Of a stretch of DNA of 64,000 nt, positions 43,003 through 54,800 are shown one piece after another. The notes under the pieces were generated by a model. The model saw only the letters and a list, made by a program, of their open reading frames with translations, had not been told where the DNA came from and ran no database searches. Source of the stretch: Parelaphostrongylus tenuis (taxonomy: Eukaryota > Nematoda > Chromadorea > Rhabditida > Metastrongylidae); assembly GCA_019055375.1 (NCBI GenBank), contig JAHQIW010000750.1, positions 186,001 to 250,000 on the forward strand, read 5' to 3'. Position 1 is the first letter of the stretch. Every line of letters starts with the position of its first letter. A program made the position numbers and the translations under genes.

Positions 43003-46000
43003 ATGATGGTAATTTTTTTAGCTTTTTTCTTGGCCATCTGAAATTAATCACATTTTTCAGGCTATCCTGGGGTTTCATGTAGTCGTGTCTCTGGTGGCAT
43101 TCACTATAATGAGCAAGTTAGGTTCACGATTATCGATAATACAAATGTTCATAGTAAAAGGGTAGGTCCCGTTTCTTTATCTCCCATATTTCATTGAAAT
43201 CCACCATTTATTCTATCGTTTAAAGTTTAGACTATTTCGTTTCGTCGCACCATCTAACGATGATATCCGTGCATTAATGCCCTCTTCTACCAAAGAGAAT
43301 CCAAGGGCACGTAGGAAGAAACGGTTAGTGGCATCTTTTTTCTTTTTACCTCAGGCTTCTAACGTCCACTTTTATCTAGCAATTTGATTCTACTGTCTAT
43401 CTGGTTTTATTTCCACTGCTTTTTGGTAGTGCTATGATCTTATAAAATACATCTAGGAGGATTAAGTGGTATGCAAAACAATTGACCTCAGGCAAGTTGA
43501 ATACCTGTATCGGGGCGCGTGCTGCCACCATAGTATTATTACAGCTATGACAAGTTATATCGAAAAGGAGTACTAGCAAAGCTGAGACCTCGTGATACAG
43601 CTACGATAGGTTATGTCGAAGAAAGAGCGGTAACAAAGCGGTGACCTCGGTGGTGTGGTGGTAGTACGCGCAGCCGGTATGGGTGAAACGCGGGTTCAAC
43701 TATGGCCTGAAGTCGAACTTTTTTGTTATCAATCTGTACTTTCAAATCCACTGTCTTTCTTATTCACTGTTATTGAAAGCTTTGTTTTTTTTTAGAGAAG
43801 ATGAAGATGCTGATGGTTTTAATGTTCCGAAATCGCTTCCTCTTCGATTGAGAATAAGGAGGATTGATGAGGAGGAATTACGGAACTTTCCTCTGTATTC
43901 CTCACTTCACTGGATATCGCTGTTTATACCATTCTGCTTCGTTGTTGGTATCTTTAGCTTATCGAAATCAAGTATTTCTCCCCACTCTTGATTTTTTTTT
44001 ATTTTGTACTTATGAAATTGAATCCACTCGTTTTCCAGGAAAAGTAGGTTTTAATTTCAGGTGTATTTGTTTAGTGAGGTGTTCCTGTTCTTCTATCCTG
44101 GTAATGGTGACGTAAATGTCTCAATCTTGTGGTTGCTCATAGCAATTGGTTTCGTTTTACAGGTTCTTTTCCTCGTGATTACAGTTCAATTTGAAATTCA
44201 AGTGTCACCTCCTAAGCTATCAAAACCTCTGGGCGATTCGTTTAGGTTCTTGTTCGCCTAACATCTTGGTTAATCCTGAACGAGGATGAACGAAATGTAC
44301 TTCTTGTATTTGCTGCAGTTTTCTTCCTTATCGCCTTCATTTTCACCACTCAAGCCGACCAGTTCTTTGATATCCATTTAATTACAGGTATTTTGCTCGT
44401 TAGTTTTCTGTGTATTGAACGATTTTACCAATTTTGCGCTTTATCCGCACACGGATCCGAATAAACCAGTAATTTCCAGGTTACCACCAATTTTGTGCGA
44501 ACTTAGAATCGTTGATGGCAGGAAGCGGGTTGTCCGTCCATAAGTACACTAAATCGAGGGATCCTATTCTTTTGTGAGATATCGTGGTTTTTGTTTTTCT
44601 TTTTTTTTACCTTCTTTTTAGGAATCATGGTGTAGGTTGAAGTTATATAAAAAGTTTCCAAAAGTGCTTCAAATGCTGAAAGTATGATAAATCTGTCGAA
44701 GGTTGTTAAGTGGGAGGCATGCAGAACATTCAGCCCTTGGCGAGATTAGAAACCGCGTTCCACTTGTACTGAAGGCGCGCTATACCACAAGCCGCCGTAG
44801 CCACAGCTTTTTCACCACTTTTTTGATATCAACTATCGTGGCTGTCAGCAACCAGCTTTCAACGGGTTTGTTGGATAAGCACATACCTGCATCTGACCTA
44901 CTTAAGCTGGCAGCCACGATAGTTTATGTCGAAGAAAAAGTGGTGGCCTTGGTGATGTAGTGGTAGCACGCGCCCCGGCGTAAGTAAAACGCGGGTTCGA
45001 TGCCGTGTGGGGTCGAATGTATTCGATACCACTCAGGATTCTCTAGATGTATGTTTATAATATCAAGCAGGTACTGTAAATCAGTCTAACAGAGTTATTT
45101 ATATAAATTATGATGAATCTAACCAAAAATTTATTTTTTTTCTAAGCCGAGTCTTTACTATTATTAGTTCTTTTTTCATTAGTTTAGGTTCTATGAGAAT
45201 TGTTGAGACAAGCCTTTAAAGATAATTGAGGTTTCATGGATGTAACATTACAACGCTTATTAAGCTCTAATTCCGAGAAAGTTGATACTAGTTTTCTCCT
45301 CACTTATTTTGTTAAGGTATGTCTCCATATCTGTTCTATTCTCATTCATTGCGGCAATGCTAGTCTTTCCAAATTTTCGCTATGCCAATATGTATTGGAA
45401 TGCTCAAGCAAGTGCCTCAAAACTTTCCAAGTATGTTTTTAATCTTTTTTTTTCTATCTGTAACACTTATCTTGGATGCAAAATTCATATAACTTGTATC
45501 ATTCAGGCTGGCATTACATGTCACATTTTTGCTGCCGTTCTTCACACTGGTGTCGTTCACCACTCCTATGAAGAAAGAGCTCGTTTTTGGACCCAAAAGA
45601 TTGTGAGGGAGTAGCTTAACAATGTCGTTTCAGTTCTTGAGTTCCTATCTAAATCCACCCTCATTTCCAGTCTAACCGAGGAACAGTTTGAAGTTCTGCG
45701 GATCTATCTAGCTTTATCATCACTCATTTTTCGTTTGTTCTTCAGAAAACCTCATCTTCAGGTGTGTAGTTCTGTATCCTGTCAATAGCATTTCCTTAGA
45801 GATCTTTTCACTTATCTTTTCCAGGCTCATTTGAACTTATCGGATGCAAAGTTGAATTCTTTGCAGCGAGAAAATGGCTACATCAGGAATGTTGCACTCC
45901 AAGCCATGGTGGGTACCATACCATCACAAGTTTTAAGCTCATTCTCATACCTTATTTCGTCATTCAAGCGCGAATGGCACCGTGGTAAGAGGTGCTCCGC

Positions 46001-46731
46001 GACACATACGGTCGCTGTTTCGATAGTCGATAGTTCACCCCCGCGCTCTAGGCTCACCAGATCCTCAATTCTTCCTGGATCGGTAAAGTGGTGCCACACT
46101 TGTCTGGGAGGATAGCAGTGCTGGCTTGATCTATCGATATGCCACCGCGTGTGATTGTATAGGCCAGTCATGCATCCAGTCGCCTCAAGTGAAGCTAGAT
46201 GTTGAAGATGACTCCATGACGCTTCATTCAGTAACTGATCAACTCCGAGTCTCCGAGACTATCTTTAATCCTTTTATGCTCTGGTCGTCACTCAGATAAT
46301 TTCAGATATTCCGGTACTACTCATACTTTTGTGCGGCTGCCCTTCAATACTTTTCTCCTGTTCTACTATCGTCTGCTTTTGCTTTGCTACTGAAAACAAC
46401 TGGTGAGTATCGGTAGATGAGAGGCTTCTCATTTTTTTCGAAATTAATAAGAATCTAAGAACAGACGAAAGATTGAGCTATTACCCCTTTATTTCTCTGA
46501 TGTCCACAGGTATATGTGAGGTACACCTTATCGTATTTTTCAGGCCAATTCTCATGGCTGGGTAGTCCAAAAGTCAGTTCTTCTCCAAAGACCGTCGTTG
46601 GAATTGTTTCTATTTTCGATCCAATAGTCTGTCGTGCCATCTGGTCGTTTTCGCTAGTCTTCGTCACATTCACAAACGTTGTTCTTTCGTTGATCGGAGT
46701 CATGTATAATTCGTATTTTCTTCCACTGTAA
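43003..46731 (+). CDS. tmem161: TMEM161-family multipass membrane protein
   Basis: Twelve exons: 43003-43008 (ATG ATG), 43061-43161, 43231-43323, 43796-43943, 44061-44162, 44246-44387, 45231-45430, 45507-45602, 45671-45761, 45825-45908, 46306-46402, 46544-46731 (TAA), about 448 residues. The layout matches TMEM161A/B: an N-terminal hydrophobic helix (ILGFHVVVSLVAFTIMS), a charged cytoplasmic loop (NPRARRKKREDEDADGF), then about seven further membrane segments, including VSILWLLIAIGFVLQ, LLVFAAVFFLIAFIF and SFIAAMLVFPNFRYANMY, ending in a C-terminal span. Vertebrate TMEM161B has been linked to cardiac rhythm and ion-current regulation; the molecular function is unknown. Oddities: the seventh exon needs one extra base skipped near 45311-45317 to stay in frame, and the donor after 43943 (GTTGGT) is weak. 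It follows agef-1 on the same strand. Confidence 0.92.
43452..43738. repeat. tRNA-like foldback element (family A) in TMEM161 intron 3
   Basis: Left terminus 'ttaagtggtatgcaaaacaa' with a reverse tRNA-like arm. Right arm 'gacctcggtggtgtggtggt' with B box 'acgcgggttcaactatggcc' and 'tgaagtcgaac'. GACCTC and GAAGTC are near complementary, as in a tRNA acceptor stem. Confidence 0.65.
44700..45058. repeat. tRNA-like foldback element (family A) in TMEM161 intron 6
   Basis: Terminus 'gttaagtgggaggcatgcag', reverse arm ('gcgcgctataccacaagccg'), interior 'gtggctgtcagcaaccagct', and forward tRNA-like arm 'gccttggtgatgtagtggta' with 'gcgggttcgatgcc'. A shorter inverted pair, 'gtggctgtcagcaacca' and 'gctggcagccacgatag', lies inside. 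Confidence 0.65.
45964..46278 (+). repeat. Family B SINE in TMEM161 intron 10
   Basis: Head 'cgaatggcaccgtggtaaga' with a closing 'ttcacccccgcgctc', body 'gtctgggaggatagcagtgc' and tail 'actgatcaactccgagtc'. It ends about 30 bases before the exon at 46306. Confidence 0.75.
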
Positions 46732-47758
46732 GCTGTCTGACTTCTATTTAAGAGTAGGTTTGTTACCATTTGTTTACCGCTGTCCCTCTTCAGATTCTCT
46801 TTCCTTTCCAGACTGAAGATTTTGCTTTATTAATTTCGCGTGTATTTCTCAATGGAGATATTCTTTGAAACATTTAGGTTTATGACATGACATGATAGGT
46901 GTTACCTGATTAGAAGAGAATTTATTTACATACATGACTCAAAAAACTAGTCAGTTTTCAAGGAGCATGCGGAAGGCATGTCAACGTGGGATCAGTATTT
47001 GTTGAACATCAAATTTTTTTTGAAGTTTTTGTTGGAGATTAATGCAATGTATTTTGTTACTGCCACAGTCACTAATCCACCTCTAATAACTTTTTTAGAG
47101 GTAGAATTGGAGCGGAGGCCTTATTCTGATTATATTTTATCATTGTAAAGTCAGCAATGTCAGTGCCTTTTAGTGCTCAAAACGATCTCATATGGTAAAT
47201 GAGTCTATCTTTAGACATTATAGGAATGAAGAGAATCATCTCATTTCTTCCTTCTTCTCATCAACCCTTTCGCTACGGAGGCATTTGGCTGTCGGCCCAA
47301 CTGGACGCTTATGAAGAACGGGTGGATTGTTGAATATGCCTTCATAGAAGTCTTTTCAGTGATATTTCATCGTTCTTTGACGATAGACACCCTTTGATGT
47401 CCAAGTTTGCCAAACAAGTATCAGATTTTTACCTTGGGTGGTGTCAGTCTTCGTAAGCCGTCCGAGCAGCGCCTAGCGAAAGGGATAGATGGGTTATAGC
47501 GTCTTATTTAAGAGTGGTTATTGAGGTGAACGAATTATATTTACCTCCTGCCTTCTGAATAGCGCTCATGTCATTATCGACTACTACTGTACTTTGAATA
47601 AAATTTTTCTACACCTACCTTCTTATTTGCAGATAGGTTACAACCTCATTTCTGCACTCGCACGTTCATTTTTAGTCATGAAATTTCGTGACATCCAACA
47701 AATCAGCAGACATCTAGATTTTCCAGTCAATTTCTCCACAACTCGCGCTTGCTTCTAG
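46732..47758. other. Spacer between TMEM161 and eipr-1
   Basis: About 1 kb without a recognised gene. The two genes are on the same strand, and 'tttctag' ends immediately before the eipr-1 ATG at 47759, so trans-splicing of a downstream gene is conceivable. A segment at about 47270-47490 resembles one at 62740-62950 in the reverse orientation ('cgtaagccgtccgagcagcg' and 'cgtaagccgtccgaatagcg' style motifs). Confidence 0.4.
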
Positions 47759-50700
47759 ATGAGGGAATGTCTGATGTTTGGACTCGACTTGGAATCCCGA
47801 TACCTGTCAAATGTGGTAGCCGAAGAAGAGACGGTTCAGTTGCTCGTGGGAACACATAATATAAAAATGGACAATCAGGTGTGAAGATCACATTTTATCG
47901 GACTGAAGGAACTAAGTTGAACAGAGCTATGTGACAGATTTGTCGTTTATCTCTCGACGCAGAATATTCGCGTATTTCGTCGATGTCGTTTCACCATTCT
48001 GTGGGAGAAGTTCGAGGTCTCGCTGCATCGCCCACCAATGCAAATATTGTTGCATCGGCTGTGGCCAACTGTAAGTGCTTTCCAATCTCCAGGCTCAAAA
48101 TCTCACGAATAGTAATTTACAACCTACTTCTTATTGATGGTCCTCTGAGAAAAAAAATGATTGAGCTCTCGGCGATGATCAATCTCTGAGAGATGCGCCA
48201 AGCCTTCGTCTCGATTTAGCATCGTTTCAGGTCATTGAATACATATCTGGCCTTTACAGTGACTCGTGGTAGCGTTCTGATGTGCCCAGTCAGTGCTGCT
48301 ACCTTTTCAGACCAGTTCGGAACCAATTCGTTGACTGCTGATCCCGGAAAGGTGGAAGGCTGGGTGGGTTTTGAGCGCGGGAGCGAACCATCGAATAACA
48401 TTTGATCAATCACATGTGCCTAACCTCTAACCACTACGCCACACGCTCAGGAAGAGGATTAGTATTACTAAACTGAAATATTCTCCTTTACGAAGTGAGT
48501 GTTTCGATCCGAAGTGGATCTAGGTATTGTTGCCTTTTTCGAAACATTTCTGATCATGACGGCCATGTGATCAATGCTCATCACTTATGCGACTCATGAC
48601 TGTTGTAGAAGTCATGCGCAGGACATTGCTGTGCTGCGATCTATGTAGAGGTCATTATCTCCTTCCCAGTGGTTGATTTTGCCTAATGGATTATTTTTTG
48701 ATGTACTTGCAATCAATCGCTAGCTCGTCGAACGTAGACATTTGCAATAACAGTCCTTCTTGGGAAGGTGTGGCTTTATTTCCGACTCATATAAGAAACT
48801 TTGTTCTGCAGATATGATCATAACTGGAACTCATCTGCCACTATGCTTTTTCGAAGGGGCAATATCGAGGGTCTTACCCTTGCCTTTCTCTCAGCTGTGT
48901 TTCAGCTTAATTGGTCGCTGTCAGTAATCACCCGTCGCGAGTTAGTCTGTGTTTTCATAAGCTATTGAACTCTATTTGTTGAAGTCATACAATTCTATCA
49001 GTACTACTCGAATAGATGATGGCATTGCTAGCAAAAGGTGTTGGGACGACTTTGGCAAGATGGTGTCCTTTGTCTGACTCCTCTTTCTACGGAAGTGCTG
49101 AGGGATCAATGGTGGAAAAGCACTGTTCCCATGAAGCAGTTCCGGTCACAGTCATCTAAAGTTCCCATATAGGACGATCTGCTTTCCTCTTCGACAGCGC
49201 TGCTAGAATCCTAATCATTTCCACGGTTTCAAGCACTTTTTATAACTTTTCATGGTTTCACAGAAAAACAGTGAAGAGAAGTGTCCTGTTCCTTAAGGAC
49301 TATACACAAAGCGGTTGTAACTCATAGATGGTCGTCACTAAACTCCACAGGCTCAGTTTCAGGTGTGCATGAGAAACGGAGTTGTAGCCTTGACAGCTGA
49401 CTTGTAGTGTTTTCAAGCTTCATTGATTAATTAGCCCGACTGCTAAATCGTAGTCAAGTCTGCTTGTCTGTTTCAAAAGAAATAGTCCTGAGTGAACGTC
49501 GAATTCAATATGCCAAGATAGGTCTCACAATTAAACAATCGTATTTATAGTTCACGGTTCCTTCCCCGCTTATGGTGTATATTTGTGGGAAATGGATGAC
49601 ACCAAAGGACTACTGGAAGAGAAGCAATCAGCTTCAGTTGACCAATGCCCTTCAAGGTATCCATATGATTCTCGAGAGATAAGAGATTGTGCAGAAAGTT
49701 CCTCTTGTTTTGATTTTCAGTACGATTTTTGTATAACTTTGTTCCGAACAAAAGACAAAACTAATAACCAAAGTATCGACCTTCGCAAACCACATCTCAG
49801 CCGTCCTTTCTGCAACCGTCTCATCGTCCCAAGCTCCATTAATCTTGCGCAACGTTTCACTAGCATTTTCCCCTACGCGTCATTCGTACACGAGTAGCAA
49901 GCGATTAGTTTCAAAGACAGCTCCATCTTAAAGTAAGTAAATGCAAGTTGTATACCAAAATGTTCGCTAGAAAATGCGGAACTACATGAATTTTCATTGC
50001 AGAAATCATATCCAAAACAGCATGAATTTCTTATAGAATCTATTATGTTTTGTTTGAAGACTGAAAACTATTATTTGTAGTTACGAATGGGATCAACAAA
50101 GTGGACATGCCTCTTGTCTGTTACAGTCTTCGGTGCTCATTTTTCAGTGTGATGATGGACTAAAAGTAAGATTTTCCTTCTCTAACGTGTTCTTTTAAGT
50201 ATATTCTACTATGCTATAAAGTAGGAAAATGGTCTTCACATGCGCAAAAATTTTCTTACCATATTGTCTTGGAGTGAAGCTTTTCAACTTCATCTAATTA
50301 TTTTCCAGGTAAGCCAAAATAGGGTCCTGAGCAGTAGAACCTATGCACAATCCTGGAATCCTCATAGTTCTGGCAATCTGATAGGTTTTACAACGGATAA
50401 GGATATCATATGTCACGATCTACGAGCACAAGGGTGCGTACTCTGCCAAAACTGCATTTGAAATTAGTCGTATAGAAGGATGTCCAAATTATATTGCTTT
50501 CTAAATCAATATTTTCGCACGAAAAGTGCCTTTCGAAGAAGAACTCTGTCGGTCTCTTGTAAAATTCACCCTGAATTTTGATCAACAGATTTTCTGTAAA
50601 TTAGCTGAGATTATTTTATGATCCTAAACGTAAAATCACCGTGAATACTCTGAACTCAGGCATTTTTTATACAAAATGACTGAAGAAAATTGAAAAACGT

Positions 50701-51739
50701 AACCTAAGTGGAGTATAAACGAAGAAGATCTACTTGCTTTCTAATCTACTAAGGTTCACTCTTGATCATTCAATTATCTAAGCATGAGTGATCATCGTAG
50801 TTTATGACTTCCAAAGTTCAAACTGTTTTCTAAATAGAAAGCTGTTATAGGGAATCAATGCGAATTAAGGATGCGCATATGCACCGGGCTTTACACCTAG
50901 ACTTCAACCCTAACCTTCAGCACGTGTAAGTTCTTGAGACCACTTCCATTAAATTATAATTGACTTTTTTGCATCTAAGGTTGAAGCCTTTTTTCTTCAA
51001 GAGTTGCGTCATGCGGGGATGAAGGAGCGGTTCGATTGTGGGATTGGCGTCGTCCCTCTTCGTCACTTATGACAGCAACTCCGCATACTCACTGGGCTTG
51101 GCAAGTGAGTTATTATATCTCATTGCATCCAACCCATTGATCGCAGACTTGTAGGTTCGGTTCCATCCGGTTCACGATCAGCTCATTCTATCAGCAGGAA
51201 GTGATGCTACCGTAGTTTTGTCTTGTATGCTCTCAGCGAGCAGTGAAATAGGCGACCTAAATCTTGATGGCACTACAGAGGAAAGCTTTGAGAAACTCGA
51301 AGATGGCCAGCTGGAAAGGATAGAAGAACATGAAGAATCAATGTACGTTGATCAAAACTTCATTCTACGTTTCTGAGCTTACTTAATACAACTACACGGT
51401 TCATAATTTCTAGTCACCACCTAAATATTATCGTTTTACCCAGTATGTGGAGTGCTGTGCATTGCGTCAACCGGGATTCGAACTCAGATCTCACTCTTTC
51501 CGATCACTCTCTCAGATCTAACATCATACCACTGCAAGTGGCAGTCAAAATAAAAAGAATTTAGACAGATTATCGATTATCGTCTTATTTACCCATCATA
51601 TGCTAGAAGCTGGACTTTCAGATATGCATGCGTATGGGCTACAGCCGATCCTTGGACATTTGCCTCGTTGTCCTATGATGGACGTGTAGTTGTCTCAAGA
51701 GTCAGCAGAAAACATAAGTATGCCCTCATGAGACTATGA
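47759..51739 (+). CDS. eipr-1: EIPR-1 (EARP/GARP-interacting WD40 protein, TSSC1 homologue)
   Basis: Nine phase-consistent exons: 47759-47878, 47938-48070, 49551-49656, 50081-50165, 50309-50433, 50851-50925, 51002-51104, 51155-51342, 51622-51739 (TGA), about 350 residues versus 387 in human EIPR1. Recognisable parts: [13 protein letters not shown] at the N terminus, [81 protein letters not shown], an acidic insert, and C-terminal [20 protein letters not shown]. Together these form a seven-blade WD40 propeller. In worms and mammals the protein binds the EARP complex and is needed for dense-core vesicle cargo sorting and endosomal recycling. An internal ATG at 47774 is an alternative start. It converges on vps-28, with 113 bases between the stop codons. 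Confidence 0.94.
48144..48452 (-). repeat. Family B SINE in eipr-1 intron 2
   Basis: On the minus strand: head 'gagcgtgtggcgtagtggtt' with 'tggttcgctcccgcgctc', body 'actggtctgaaaaggtagca' and tail 'gattgatcatcgccgagagc'. Its orientation is opposite to the host gene. Confidence 0.75.
51446..51540 (-). repeat. tRNA-like arm (family A) in eipr-1 intron 8
   Basis: It contains 'gtggagtgctgtgcattgcg', 'caaccgggattcgaactcag' and 'ctcactctttccgatcac', the reverse-strand tRNA-like arm seen at 23985 and 57735. The partner arm is absent. Confidence 0.55.
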
Positions 51740-51852
51740 CATTGAATAATTGACTCTTTTAATTCTTCTTCTGTGCTCTACATGTCTAGAATCTTTTCTG
51801 TTAGTGTTATATGGTTTCATTAATGACTGTGCAAATGAATAATTGTTCACAA

Positions 51853-54800
51853 TCAATTCTTTTGAGTTTGTAAGAATTTGATGAATGATGAGTATGCACC
51901 TTCCAGTTCAAAGATCATTTGCCTAGCTTCCTCATCTGTGATCTCCTCAGATGCAGACATTGTAGCGAGACGATCATGCCTGAAAATAATCTTTGCAACT
52001 GAAGAAAAAACTACAGAGTCATAATTAGTATAATGGAGTAGCCCAGGCAAGCGTTGTTATACTTCTTTGAGGCCATTCTCTACTAGCAGATCGAGTCGAG
52101 TTCGTGAATGATAATATCCTTGAATACGATAATACAGCACTGTGATGACACAATGACTGACGTTTTAACAGTTTCGTCTTTTTCAGAGTTTGAAGCAATT
52201 TGATTCGCAATCTACTCAGTCAAATGTTTTCATAATTCCAACTTTAGCACAGAAACATAACAAATGAATTCTTAGATCGTATAATAGAAAGCTTTGCTTC
52301 TCAACCAACGTTTTGCAAGCTTTTTACTTTTTGATCAAGAAATTTGCTTATTACGTCTTTCTGCTTACTTATGAGTACTTAACTAAGTATACTGCAAAGC
52401 GAATTGACCTCTAGAAAAGGCGAAACCGTCGGAACGTCAGCCATTGTGTCATTGCAGTGCTGTATTATTCTATTCAATAGATTATTTATTATCCATAAAC
52501 TCGCATGTCTCCTTATCAAAAGTACTGACTTATTCAGTCTATCTCGAAATCAGTAGTTAGTAGGTTCTGGGACTTGTATTCTTCATTTGACCTGCTTTAA
52601 AAGCAGTTAGATGATATCGAAACAAGTTCCAACCCTTAGGGCATATCGGTCAGTGGTAACGCAAGGGTTAGCCAGGTCAAGTTTTTTTGGATTAAAAAGC
52701 TCGTAGCAAACTCATCTGTGACAGTAAGAAATATACATCCTCAATTTTTCTCAGTTATAAGCCAAATAAAATTAGTGGGATGACACTTGTGGTGAAACAT
52801 CAAGCATTCTTAATGTGGATTTCCATATTATATCGGTTCACCTATATCGTAAGGAAGTGTACTCTCAGGTGTTGGATAGCCAGTTAATCATGCAATATGA
52901 GCGACAATAAATCCACATTGAGAAGTGGACGAATCCAATCTCTATTGTGGATTCTTTGTCTCCACTGTAATGAACTGACTTATACATTCCGTACGTACGT
53001 ACACGTACTGACGTATGCTTCCGTCGTTGTAACTGAGAATCCTATACAACCACCTATCCTGCATGACGATTTACTCAAGAACCTACAACCAGGAGACTAG
53101 GAAGTGGGTGGGTGCTTGTACGAAGTCTGCTACTCCAACGAACAAGATCCAATATCTACTTCGAGAGAGCCGAGGAAGCTATCCCTGACCTTATGCATCG
53201 GTCATGAGAGTTCGTGGAGGTGCCCGACTCCGCTCAAAGTTCTCCAACTTCAATTAATTAAGCTACAAGCTTACTATTCCACAATGTTGTAATCATGGTC
53301 ATCTGGAATACCCGATTCATCTCCTATCGAAACTTCTTTTCATCAAGATATGCTCTGGATTATGAATGCTCTATGAATACGAATTTTGAATAGAATCAAA
53401 GTAAGTGTGCACTGTAGGAACTGAATATTACATTAGAGCAGTGGAAGAGCAAAAACTTCAATTTCAGTTTACCAAGTTTTCACATCATTATGCGGACTTT
53501 GATGAATCACAATTTTCAGGGCCGACTAATCATTAACTTCGGCAGAACGCGAGCGAAGTTGTTATTGATTGAATTTAATGAATAAGATCCTAAAGTGATA
53601 CAATGGCTGACGTTCCAGCGGTGTCCTGTTTTTCAACGCCGTGCAGTTGCTTTTTAGTCTTCCAATTGTTCACTGGAGCCAAGCCGAATATACGGAACAC
53701 CTAGGAACAACGAAACGGCTCTGAAAAGCGGAATACCGTCGAAGCGTCGACCATTGTATCATTGTTTAGAGATGTGTTCAATAAATTCCTCTGATAACAC
53801 CTCGCTCCTGTTCGTCAGAAGAAACGCTGAATCAGAATTCTCACTAAACTTCAAACAGGGTTACAGGCTATGTTACGTGGTGTGAAAAGTGCTGCTTAGC
53901 GTATTCTCAGTATCAGTTAACGTACCATGCTTTGACTTTTGCACGTCCATCGAAATCCTCAGGTAAACTGCTCATTGCATTAATCGAAGTATATAGCTCG
54001 TTCAAATTTGGATAAAGTTCATCTACAGCTCGCACATTCAACTTGAGTTGGTCGAAAAATGTGATGAAAACCTATAATAAAATCAACATCAGTTGAAAAA
54101 ATGGGCACGAGTTTAATCTATGCACATTGACGTTCTAGGAACATCGACGAAAGATTCAATGAAGCTGTATCGAAAACTCCTGACTTCTTACTTTCAGGAA
54201 CAAGAAAGTCGCTTAAGAGGGACGTTAACGAAACTCATATTCACATAAAACTTGAACGACGACAATATGAACTTTAGTAGTATGCATCCATTACTTATAG
54301 CACAACATCTGTACGATTCTTAACAATGCGTAACTCAATCCTTCGAAGACGGCGTGTACAGCATAGTGTACAGGCGTATTTACAGGTTTATTTCATTGGA
54401 TGGAGCTTTCACAGTAAACTTTGTATAGCATTCGATAGCTTAAGAAACGACGATTTTAAAACCATAGTCGGTTCCTAAAAAGCCTTCTTAGTGCACTGTT
54501 CCAGCAAAAAGAGAATCAGGTTTCCCACTCAAGTTAAATATGCACATACTCCTACATGGACCAAAAACGTGAGAGAGTGCATAAAAAATATGGAGCATCG
54601 AAGTAGCCCGCAAGATCTATGGCTTTCTTTCAGAACGGGTAAAAGAACCTTGACTAGATAATGAGAATCCCGTGGGAGAAGCAATTCCAACGGCCGTCTC
54701 CAAGGGGTCAAAGTTTTCGACGCAAAGCAATGTGCTTCTTCGAGGAGACTGATTAATCACTTCCTTGTATCTTAAGTCTACCTTGAGTTTTGTTTTCTTA

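Noticed and set aside
44061..44261. Read-through of TMEM161 exon 5 to a stop at 44261
   Set aside because: The GT donor after 44162 and the acceptor at 44245 remove an 83-base intron and give a join (VLQ then VLVRLTSW) that fits the family. Read-through would truncate the protein.
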